Below, piece by piece: positions 1 through 4,839 of a stretch of DNA of 8,675 nucleotides. The DNA is from an uncultured Eubacteriaceae bacterium (GTDB lineage Bacteria > Bacillota > Clostridia > Lachnospirales > CAG-274). The notes below the pieces were generated by a model. That model was not told the DNA's origin. It saw only the letters and a list, made by a program, of their open reading frames with translations, and ran no database searches. Made by a program: the position numbers and the translations under genes. The DNA lies in the NCBI GenBank assembly GCA_938042265.1, contig CALIRN010000076.1:1-8675 (forward strand). Reading direction: 5' to 3'. How positions within the stretch are numbered: position 1 is the first letter of the stretch; every line of letters begins with the position of its first letter.

Positions 1-442
1 ATTAAATGTGAAATACATTGCACATTAATAAATGGTTAAAAATGGTAAAATATGCGATACATTTCACAATGCGAAAATAATACAAAAAACATCTATATGT
101 GAAATATGTATCATATTGCCAAAGCATATTGCCAAGGTCTCCAAATGCCTTTATAAATGATTAAACGTGAAATACATTGCACATTATAAAATGGTTAAAA
201 ATGGTAAAATATGCGATACGTTTCACAATGCAAAAATAATATAAAAAACAGCTATATGTGAAATATGTATCATATTGCCAAAGCATATTGCCAAGGTCTC
301 CAAATTCCTTTATAAATGATTAAATGTGAAATATATCACACATTAATAAATGGTTAAAAATGGTAAAATATGCAATGCATTTCACAATGCTGAAAAGTTA
401 TAAAAAACTACTATGTGTGAAATCGGCTTCGCACCGCCAAAG
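1..442. repeat. 159-bp tandem repeat array, about 2.8 units
   Basis: Units start at 1, 160 and 319 and stay in register, giving an exact 159-bp period. The first two units differ by scattered substitutions. The third is more diverged and fades after about 442. Each unit carries three copies of a heptamer at fixed places: GTGAAAT at unit position 8, its complement ATTTCAC at 61, and GTGAAAT at 99 (window 8, 61, 99; 167, 220 as GTTTCAC, 258; 326, 379, 417). Each full unit also holds a short internal duplication, catattgccaaa/catattgccaag. No convincing reading frame, RBS or promoter is seen. The array touches base 1, so more units may lie outside. The function is unknown; an intergenic repeat family or a protein-binding array are both possible. 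Confidence 0.9.
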
Positions 443-465
443 TAGATTTTTCGTGAAAGCTTATC

Positions 466-493
466 TTGACATAAAATACAGATGTGATATAAT
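466..493 (+). promoter_or_regulatory. Sigma-A promoter of small RNA copy A
   Basis: Perfect -35 TTGACA at 466-471, a 16-base spacer, and perfect -10 TATAAT at 488-493 with an extended TG at 485-486. Predicted start of transcription is near base 500. Confidence 0.88.
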
Positions 494-499
494 GAAATC

Positions 500-597
500 A
501 CAAAGGGGAACAACAGCAGTTACTCCCCACCCCAAAATATGTAAAAAGATGATAGAGTAACCGCTTATAGTTTACGGCTATAGGCGGTTACTTTTTT
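500..597 (+). ncRNA. Predicted small RNA, copy A (orphan antitoxin-like RNA)
   Basis: A transcript of about 98 nt is predicted between a consensus promoter and a strong intrinsic terminator. It has no usable reading frame: the only ATGs are followed almost at once by stops. The 5' part (505-528) can fold as a hairpin, GGGGA pairing with TCCCC and AAC with GTT around an AGCA loop. It is followed by CCACCCC, and the 3' end is the 15-bp terminator stem. Its transcribed sequence is identical to the RNA at 955-1052, which overlaps a peptide gene head-on. Here no peptide gene faces it; the next minus-strand gene is an unrelated 68-residue protein. It could act in trans on the toxin-like mRNA at 1043-1160. 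The RNA start and end are inferred from motifs only. Confidence 0.72.
556..597 (+). terminator. Intrinsic terminator of small RNA copy A
   Basis: A 15-bp stem (556-570 with 578-592, one G-U pair) closes a seven-base loop, TTTACGG, and is followed by a T-run at 592-597. The loop contains UUUA, which fits the YUNR U-turn pattern seen in fast-pairing antisense RNAs. It also lies 3' of the minus-strand gene at 615-821 and could end that transcript, though the T-run on that strand is poor. Confidence 0.9.
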
Positions 598-614
598 ATA
601 ATTTTATTTGTTTT

Positions 615-821
615 TTACATATTTAAAATTTTTGTTTCATATTCGGCAGATATTGTTTTTGAAAAGTCATCAAGTACCTTTAAGGACAATTCTATTAAGT
701 CCTGCGCCTCAATATAGCCGCCTGTGGCTATTATGTCATCGGCAGTGTTCAATAGAGTTTTAACCGTACGTGTTGTAAGATTTATTTGGTCTATTAGATC
801 CATTAATTGAGATTTATCCAT
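615..821 (-). CDS. Hypothetical 68-residue helical protein
   Basis: The gene is real on sequence grounds: the ATG at 821-819 is preceded on the minus strand by a perfect GGAGG (832-828) at a 6-base spacing. I do not recognise the family. The product is small and acidic, with no signal peptide, no membrane segment and no cysteines. Spacing of leucine, isoleucine and valine (LMDLIDQINL; AQDLIELSLKVLDDF) suggests two amphipathic helices joined by a TGGY turn near residues 33-36, so an all-helical dimer is plausible. It sits alone between two near-identical small-RNA genes and runs convergently into the first. No clear promoter was found upstream. It may be a bystander in a duplicated segment or part of the same accessory module; the sequence does not decide. 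Confidence 0.7.
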   Translation of the reverse strand: MDKSQLMDLIDQINLTTRTVKTLLNTADDIIATGGYIEAQDLIELSLKVLDDFSKTISAEYETKILNM

Positions 822-920
822 GCGTATCCTCCGTATGCTATAAATTTTAACAAAAAGGAAATAAAAATGTTTTACAGGGGATTAAGCGGTTTTTAGAATA
901 TTATTCATAAAATTTTTGTC

Positions 921-948
921 TTGACATAAAATATAGATGTGATATAAT
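921..948 (+). promoter_or_regulatory. Sigma-A promoter of small RNA copy B
   Basis: -35 TTGACA at 921-926, a 16-base spacer, and -10 TATAAT at 943-948 with an extended TG at 940-941. Predicted start is near 955. By consensus it is stronger than the facing promoter (TTTACA/TATAAT), as expected if this RNA must exceed its target. Confidence 0.88.
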
Positions 949-954
949 GAAATC

Positions 955-1052
955 ACAAAGGGGAACAACAGCAGTTACTCCCCACCCCAAAATATGTAAA
1001 AAGATGATAGAGTAACCGCTTATAGTTTACGGCTATAGGCGGTTACTTTTTT
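955..1052 (+). ncRNA. Predicted antitoxin RNA of a type I toxin-antitoxin pair
   Basis: A predicted RNA of about 98 nt, identical in its transcribed part to the one at 500-597. It converges on the peptide mRNA from the other strand. The two transcripts overlap by roughly 50 nt, covering the terminator hairpin, the stop codon and the last codons of the peptide. A second contact is possible: CACCCC at 983-988 can pair with GGGGUG in the peptide mRNA (1116-1111), which is its ribosome binding site. This layout (convergent RNAs, shared hairpin, RNA aimed at the RBS) resembles the par/fst locus of enterococcal plasmids and the convergent type I systems of Clostridioides difficile. That resemblance concerns architecture, not sequence. 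Confidence 0.7.
1011..1052 (+). terminator. Shared hairpin terminator between antitoxin RNA and toxin mRNA
   Basis: A 15-bp stem (1011-1025 with 1033-1047), loop TTTACGG, T-run 1047-1052 on the plus strand. On the minus strand the same hairpin starts at the peptide stop codon and is followed by a loose ATCTTTTT stretch (about 1005-998), so it can serve both directions, less cleanly for the peptide mRNA. Confidence 0.88.
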
Positions 1053-1105
1053 ATAATTAAAACCAACAGGAGCAGTATTGTTAAGTAACAAATGACCTCT
1101 GCCAT
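1043..1105 (-). CDS. Small hydrophobic peptide, putative type I toxin
   Basis: A 20-residue peptide: MAEV, then an almost uninterrupted hydrophobic stretch (residues 4-18, with ILLLLVLII near the end), finishing in Lys-Lys. This is the build of short membrane-active toxins; the Ibs toxins of E. coli are of similar length. The ATG at 1105-1103 has a GGGGG Shine-Dalgarno (1117-1113) at a 7-base spacing. A longer in-frame start at 1264 exists, but that start lies upstream of the promoter elements at 1195-1167, so the extension cannot be on this transcript. The stop codon TAA forms the base of the hairpin shared with the facing small RNA. I cannot assign it to a named toxin family. Toxicity is inferred from build and context only. 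Confidence 0.68.
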   Translation of the reverse strand: MAEVICYLTILLLLVLIIKK

Positions 1106-1111
1106 TTTAAC

Positions 1112-1128
1112 ACCCCCTTTCAGGGGGT
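1112..1128 (-). promoter_or_regulatory. Hairpin burying the toxin ribosome binding site
   Basis: On the minus strand ACCCCC (1128-1123) pairs perfectly with GGGGGU (1117-1112) around a UGAAA loop. The whole Shine-Dalgarno sequence is in the stem, so translation should be low unless the hairpin opens. RBS sequestration by an upstream hairpin is a recurring feature of type I toxin mRNAs. Confidence 0.8.
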
Positions 1129-1166
1129 CAGGAGTAACCGCCGTTAACTCCCCTTTGCTTAGCAGT

Positions 1167-1195
1167 ATTATATCAGCAATGTAAAATTTTGTAAA
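1167..1195 (-). promoter_or_regulatory. Sigma-A promoter of the peptide mRNA
   Basis: Read on the minus strand: -35 TTTACA (1195-1190), a 17-base spacer, -10 TATAAT (1172-1167) with an extended TG (1175-1174). Predicted start near 1160 gives a leader of about 55 nt before the ATG and a total mRNA near 160 nt. Confidence 0.83.
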
Positions 1196-1407
1196 CCTTT
1201 TTGTTAAGTTTTTGATAACAATATTATATAGTACAGTTATGGTAATTACAAGATGGCAATACATATATAAATATCTACTGTGACCATTATATGAATTTTG
1301 TTTAATCTGTACAGCAGTATGGGAGTTATGTGTGATTATGCCTGAAAAAGCAAATTAAGATAAGGTACTTTAATGACTTTTCAAGGCAACCGGGCAAAAA
1401 TAAATTC
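1196..1407. other. Intergenic stretch before the LuxR-type gene
   Basis: About 210 AT-rich bases between the peptide promoter and the regulator promoter. I see no supported gene, RNA or terminator here. The one item of note is an ATAAGGTACTT motif at 1360-1370, listed separately. Confidence 0.6.
1360..1370 (+). promoter_or_regulatory. Candidate operator upstream of the LuxR-type gene
   Basis: ATAAGGTACTT occurs here and again at 2244-2254. Its centre is about 78 bases upstream of the predicted start of the regulator transcript. The core is nearly palindromic around GTAC. An activator-type site for the neighbouring LuxR protein is a guess from position and repetition. Confidence 0.35.
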
Positions 1408-1436
1408 TTGCATAAACCTGCCGATTGGGTTATACT
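1408..1436 (+). promoter_or_regulatory. Sigma-A promoter of the LuxR-type gene
   Basis: -35 TTGCAT at 1408-1413, a 17-base spacer, -10 TATACT at 1431-1436; predicted start near 1443. The alternative ATG at 1425 falls inside this promoter, which supports the GTG start at 1467. Confidence 0.78.
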
Positions 1437-1466
1437 TTAGTAAAATCCTATGGGGAGGTTTTTGTT

Positions 1467-2222
1467 GTGAACAGACTGGAAACCAATGACTGGCTGGTTT
1501 TAAATGATATAATTTACAAAATATATACCTCGGAAAATTTTGATAAAATGCGCGTTAACTTTCTTGAACAGATTAAGCTGCTGTTGGACTTTGACAGTGC
1601 GGATTTTTTCTTATCCAAAACTGACGGCAGCAATGACCTTTGCAGCCCTGTGACCTATAACTGCGATGAAACCTTCAGCGCAAGGTTTGACACTTTGGAT
1701 TACAGCAGGGGTGTTATGCACAGCGGCAGAAGTATGGTTTACAGGGAAACGGATATTATGCCTGATGACCATAGGGTGCAGACGGACTATTATAAAAAGG
1801 TTTATATGCCTAACGGTTGGCATTACTCTCTGCAGATGGTGCTTGCATACGGTCAGCGGTTTTTGGGCGTTGTTACTCTTTACCGTACAATAGGCAAGGA
1901 TAATTTTACCTATGATGATATTTTTCTTATTAATATGCTTAAGGATCACCTTGCTTTCCGCCTGAATAAGGAGAGGGAAAGACTGCTTGCGGGAGGCAGT
2001 CGTATCAGCATTGAAGAGGCGGTGGAAAAATACTCTCTTACCAGGCGTGAAAAGGATATACTTACCCTGCTTATCAGGGGCATTGACAACGAGGAAATCT
2101 GCGAGCAGCTTGTAATCAGCATAAATACACTGAAAAAGCACATACTTAATATCTACAAAAAAATGGATATTAACAGCCGTATTCAGTTATTTAAACTGGT
2201 ACGTTTGGAGGACGGACAGTAA
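1467..2222 (+). CDS. LuxR-family transcriptional regulator
   Basis: A 251-residue DNA-binding regulator. Residues about 189-247 form a LuxR/GerE helix-turn-helix: YSLTRREKDILTLLIRG opens the domain, EEICEQLVIS is the scaffold helix, and INTLKKHILNIYKKM is the recognition region. Residues 1-185 are a soluble sensory domain that resembles GAF-type ligand domains in its alternating strands and helices; it lacks the phospho-acceptor signature of a response regulator, so control is more likely by a ligand than by a kinase. The GTG start at 1467 is chosen because GGGGAGG (1452-1458) sits 8 bases upstream; the longer ATG at 1425 lies in the promoter. It is transcribed from its own promoter just ahead of the PII-pot operon, on the same strand. 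Likely target: that operon and perhaps itself. The ligand is unknown. Confidence 0.87.
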   Translation: MNRLETNDWLVLNDIIYKIYTSENFDKMRVNFLEQIKLLLDFDSADFFLSKTDGSNDLCSPVTYNCDETFSARFDTLDYSRGVMHSGRSMVYRETDIMPDDHRVQTDYYKKVYMPNGWHYSLQMVLAYGQRFLGVVTLYRTIGKDNFTYDDIFLINMLKDHLAFRLNKERERLLAGGSRISIEEAVEKYSLTRREKDILTLLIRGIDNEEICEQLVISINTLKKHILNIYKKMDINSRIQLFKLVRLEDGQ

Positions 2223-2243
2223 CCTTTATAATTATATTTGAGT

Positions 2244-2254
2244 ATAAGGTACTT
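2244..2254 (+). promoter_or_regulatory. Candidate operator upstream of the PII-pot operon
   Basis: Second ATAAGGTACTT, centred about 74 bases before the predicted start of the operon transcript, close to the -78 placement at the regulator gene. Similarity continues as AATA versus TAATG after the 11-mer. Confidence 0.35.
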
Positions 2255-2287
2255 AATAAGTGCGGGATAAATAATTTTTATTGCTAC

Positions 2288-2316
2288 TTGAAATAAAGCC
2301 CTGAAAGTTGTATAAA
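2288..2316 (+). promoter_or_regulatory. Sigma-A promoter of the PII-pot operon
   Basis: -35 TTGAAA at 2288-2293, a 17-base spacer, -10 TATAAA at 2311-2316; predicted start near 2323. The next good ribosome binding site is 138 bases further on, so the mRNA has a leader of about 150 nt. Confidence 0.72.
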
Positions 2317-2345
2317 TTATATATCAATATAAAAGTCAAGTGATG

Positions 2346-2383
2346 AGCGACGATGTTTCATTTTGAAATATCGCCGCTTTTTT
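2346..2383 (+). terminator. Terminator in the leader of the PII-pot operon
   Basis: A long stem (2346-2360 with 2364-2378, one A-C mismatch and one G-U pair) with a TTT loop runs straight into TTTTTT. It lies about 25 bases after the predicted transcription start of the operon. It will end read-through from the LuxR-type gene, and may also stop most initiating pot transcripts. I could not draw a convincing competing anti-terminator or a known riboswitch in the short leader. Confidence 0.8.
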
Positions 2384-2475
2384 GTTTTAACCGATATGGT
2401 AAGTATCTCGTATTACTTAACGTTACATTCGGCAGGAGTATGGATATCCTTGACACTTTAAGGAGGAGTTTATTT

Positions 2476-2826
2476 ATGAAGGAATTAGTTATTATTATCA
2501 GACCTGAAAAGCTTGAAACCGTTAAGGAAATTTTAGACAGTGTTCACTGCGGAGGTATGACAATATCAAGCGTTATGGGCTGCGGTACCCAAAAGGGCGC
2601 TCTTGATGAGATGGTTAATACAATCAAGGGCTTTAAAACAACAATTAATTTGCTGCCTAAAATAAGGGTTGAGGCAGTTATGGCAGATGATACCGTTGAG
2701 CAGGTTATAACCGCCATGCGTGAAAAGATTGTAACGGGCCATGTTGGCGACGGTAAGGTATTTATAAGAAATATTGAAGACGCCGTAAGGCTCAGAACCG
2801 GTGAAAGAGGCAGCAAGGCTCTGTAA
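2476..2826 (+). CDS. Atypical PII signal protein, PotN-like
   Basis: A 116-residue member of the PII (GlnB/GlnK) family of small trimeric sensors that bind ATP or ADP and control transporters and enzymes. Hallmarks: IIRPEKLETVKEIL at 6-20, MTISSVMGCGTQKG at 28-41, LLPKIRVE at 59-66, TGHVGDGKVF at 87-96 and RLRTGERG at 105-112. Nucleotide-contact residues are kept: Q39, K62 (canonical K58), K94 (K90), R105 and R107 (R101, R103). The T-loop (42-59) is four residues longer than in canonical PII and holds no tyrosine, so uridylylation at Tyr51 is impossible. The ATG at 2476 follows AGGAGG (2461-2466); longer in-frame starts lack an RBS. It is first in the operon with potABCD, separated from potA by 17 bases. 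A Firmicute PII subfamily next to polyamine transport genes has been named PotN; I infer membership from context and T-loop. Confidence 0.88.
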   Translation: MKELVIIIRPEKLETVKEILDSVHCGGMTISSVMGCGTQKGALDEMVNTIKGFKTTINLLPKIRVEAVMADDTVEQVITAMREKIVTGHVGDGKVFIRNIEDAVRLRTGERGSKAL

Positions 2827-2843
2827 ATAAGGGAGTGATAGTA

Positions 2844-3953
2844 TTGGATAAAAAGGTAATAGTTGAGCTTAGGAACGTTAATAAAATTTACGGCGCAAAC
2901 CATGTTGTAAAGGATTTGAATTTGGATGTATACGAGGGTGAGTTTCTTACCCTGCTCGGCTCATCGGGCTGCGGCAAAACCACAAGCCTGAGGATGATTG
3001 CAGGCTTTGAGGAGCCTACATCGGGTACTATTAAGGTTGAGGGTGAAAGCATTGAAAACAAGGAGCCGTTTGAGAGAAATGTAAATACGGTTTTCCAAAG
3101 CTATGCGCTTTTTCCCCATATGACCATATTTGACAATGTGGCCTACGGTCTTAAAATGAAAAAAACTCCCAAAAAGGAGATATATGACAGGGTTATGGAA
3201 ATGCTGGAGCTTGTACAACTGGGCGGTTTTGAAAAGCGTTACCCCTCACAGCTTTCAGGCGGGCAGAAGCAGAGGGTTGCCATTGCAAGGGCGCTTATTA
3301 ATCAGCCCAGAGTGCTTTTGCTTGATGAGCCCTTGGGCGCCCTGGACCTGAAGCTGAGAAAGCAGATGCAGCTGGAGCTTAAAAGATTACAGCGCAAGCT
3401 TAATATTACATTTATTTATGTAACCCATGACCAGGAGGAGGCGCTGTCCATGAGCGACAGAATTGCTATTATGCACGACGGTGTTCTGGAGCAGATTGCT
3501 CAGCCTGAGGATATTTATGAAAAGCCTGCAACAAAGTTTGTTGCCACCTTTATTGGCGAAACAAATCTGTTTGAAGGCTGTATTTCATCAATTAACGGCA
3601 GTGAAGCGGCTGTTACCCTGGAGGTAGGCACCGCTATGGCACATGGCAGTGATTACAGACCGGGTGAAATGGTTGCAATTTCCGTAAGACCTGAAAGAAT
3701 GAAGTATTCGTCAGTACCCGTGGAGGGCTTCTCTATTGCCGGTGCGGTTAAGGAGCAGGTTTATGTAGGCTCTGTTTTAAAAACCATTGTTCAGCTTCAA
3801 AACGGCAGCGAGATTAAGATTGAAAGGCTGGCAGGTCAGCAGCTTCCCAAGGACGGAGCTGTATATCTGTATTGGGAAAAGGAAGATGCAAAGCTTATCC
3901 ACTCAGCAGATGATATTTTCTTCCGTGCGGTTGAGGATGTTGTAATGGGCTAA
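2844..3953 (+). CDS. potA: Spermidine/putrescine ABC transporter, ATP-binding protein
   Basis: The ATPase subunit that drives polyamine import by the PotABCD complex, on the inner face of the membrane. It has 369 residues: the nucleotide-binding domain spans roughly 7-240 and a C-terminal TOBE-type regulatory domain follows. Motifs: A-loop Tyr16, Walker A GSSGCGKTT (39-47), Q-loop Gln85, signature LSGGQ (137-141), Walker B VLLLDE (157-162), D-loop GALD (165-168) and switch His195 in THDQEEAL. All catalytic positions are intact. I chose the TTG at 2844: AAGGGAG (2829-2835) lies 8 bases before it, whereas the GTG at 2835 would overlap that RBS. The stop overlaps the RBS of potB, so the genes are co-transcribed and probably translationally coupled. 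Confidence 0.95.
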   Translation: MDKKVIVELRNVNKIYGANHVVKDLNLDVYEGEFLTLLGSSGCGKTTSLRMIAGFEEPTSGTIKVEGESIENKEPFERNVNTVFQSYALFPHMTIFDNVAYGLKMKKTPKKEIYDRVMEMLELVQLGGFEKRYPSQLSGGQKQRVAIARALINQPRVLLLDEPLGALDLKLRKQMQLELKRLQRKLNITFIYVTHDQEEALSMSDRIAIMHDGVLEQIAQPEDIYEKPATKFVATFIGETNLFEGCISSINGSEAAVTLEVGTAMAHGSDYRPGEMVAISVRPERMKYSSVPVEGFSIAGAVKEQVYVGSVLKTIVQLQNGSEIKIERLAGQQLPKDGAVYLYWEKEDAKLIHSADDIFFRAVEDVVMG

Positions 3954-3966
3954 GGAGGCGGTTAAA

Positions 3967-4836
3967 ATGACTAGACATAATATGCGCTCTACGGTTATAC
4001 CTGCCGCCGTTATGGTTGGTCCCGTAGTACTGTGGCTTGCGTTTTTTGTGGCAATACCTCTTATATATGTATTTATTATGAGCTTTTGCTCAATTGATAA
4101 AAATACCTTCAGTGTGGTTTATAGGTTTTCCTTTGATAATTACAAGAGACTTGCTGATCCAAATTATGTACAGATTTATATTCAATCCCTTGTTATTGCT
4201 GCGCTTACAACGGTTTTATGTATAGTGCTTGCCTATCCTTTTTCCTATCTGATAGCAAGGACGGTCAGCAGAAAAAAGGCTGTACTTTATATGTTGGTTA
4301 TTATTCCCTTCTGGACAAACTCACTTATAAGGATTTACGGCTGGCGTACATTTTTAGGTACAAACGGCTGGCTTAACAGCCTGCTGCAGCTTTTACATAT
4401 AACCTCAGAGCCGGTGGAATTTCTGTTTAATAGGGGCACAACGGTGCTGGGCATGGTTTACTGTCTGTTTCCGTTTATGGTGCTCCCTCTTTATACGGCC
4501 ATTGAAAAGCTGGATAAAAGCCTGCTGGAGGCGTCCTCCGATTTGGGCGCAAGAGGATATAAAACCTTTTTGCACGTAATATTTCCGCTTACTATGAGCG
4601 GTATATTCTCCGGCTCCATAATGGTATTTATACCTACACTGGGATTTTTCTTTGTATCGGATATACTTGGCGGCGGAAACTCGGACGTTATCGGCAACCT
4701 TATTGAAAGACAGTTTCAAAGCGGCAACAACTGGCCATTGGGTGCGGCGCTTTCAATTATACTTATTGCAATAACGCTACTGCTTGTAAAACTTTATCAG
4801 AAGTGCGGCGGCGATATGGAAAATCTGGGGGTGTGA
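3967..4836 (+). CDS. potB: Spermidine/putrescine ABC transporter permease PotB
   Basis: One of the two membrane subunits of the polyamine importer. It has 289 residues with six predicted membrane segments near 12-40, 70-96, 105-122, 157-178, 206-232 and 257-277. The cytoplasmic loop that contacts the ATPase carries the EAA motif, EASSDLGARG at 188-197 with the conserved proline at 207. Order in the operon, the N-terminal region and similarity to the PotB half separate it from the next gene. The RBS AAGGAGG (3952-3958) begins within the potA stop codon, at an 8-base spacing. Full length for the family. Confidence 0.94.
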   Translation: MTRHNMRSTVIPAAVMVGPVVLWLAFFVAIPLIYVFIMSFCSIDKNTFSVVYRFSFDNYKRLADPNYVQIYIQSLVIAALTTVLCIVLAYPFSYLIARTVSRKKAVLYMLVIIPFWTNSLIRIYGWRTFLGTNGWLNSLLQLLHITSEPVEFLFNRGTTVLGMVYCLFPFMVLPLYTAIEKLDKSLLEASSDLGARGYKTFLHVIFPLTMSGIFSGSIMVFIPTLGFFFVSDILGGGNSDVIGNLIERQFQSGNNWPLGAALSIILIAITLLLVKLYQKCGGDMENLGV

Positions 4837-4839
4837 CAT

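Larger units (their letters stand above)
464..603 (+). repeat. 140-bp direct repeat, copy A (small-RNA gene module)
   Basis: This segment matches 919-1058 at 139 of 140 positions; the only difference is c479 versus t934, inside the promoter spacer. The flanks are unrelated on both sides, so the duplicated unit is exactly promoter, transcribed part and terminator. Such sharp borders and near identity suggest a recent duplication or strong purifying selection on the RNA. Confidence 0.93.
919..1058 (+). repeat. 140-bp direct repeat, copy B (small-RNA gene module)
   Basis: Second copy of the 464-603 unit, with a start-to-start offset of 455 bp. It differs only at base 934 and the duplication stops right after the terminator. 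Unlike copy A, it faces a minus-strand peptide gene whose stop codon lies inside the repeat. Confidence 0.93.

Noticed and set aside
1..442. CRISPR array
   Set aside because: The period is 159 bp with the whole unit repeated; there are no short repeats with unique spacers and no cas genes.
360..560. Plus-strand 66-codon frame across the repeat and small RNA copy A
   Set aside because: It crosses the repeat border and a consensus promoter, has no RBS, and the same RNA at 919-1058 has different upstream sequence and loses the frame's first part.
1106..1264. N-terminal extension of the hydrophobic peptide to 73 residues
   Set aside because: The extended frame begins upstream of the -35 and -10 boxes of its own gene, with no RBS; the ATG at 1105 has a well-spaced GGGGG.
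1425..1466. Longer ATG start for the LuxR-type gene
   Set aside because: The ATG is within the promoter spacer and lacks an RBS, whereas GTG 1467 is preceded by GGGGAGG.
1611..2141. Long 176-codon minus-strand frame opposite the LuxR-type gene
   Set aside because: It is the antisense shadow of a clearly recognisable regulator, and its protein shows no domain sense.
2323..2400. Riboswitch, T-box or ANTAR-type leader before the PII gene
   Set aside because: The leader before the terminator is only about 25 nt, with no T-box or dual hexaloop hairpin pattern; a plain terminator explains it.
2353..2475. Longer start for the PII gene
   Set aside because: The start lies inside the terminator stem and the extra residues do not match the family; AGGAGG marks ATG 2476.
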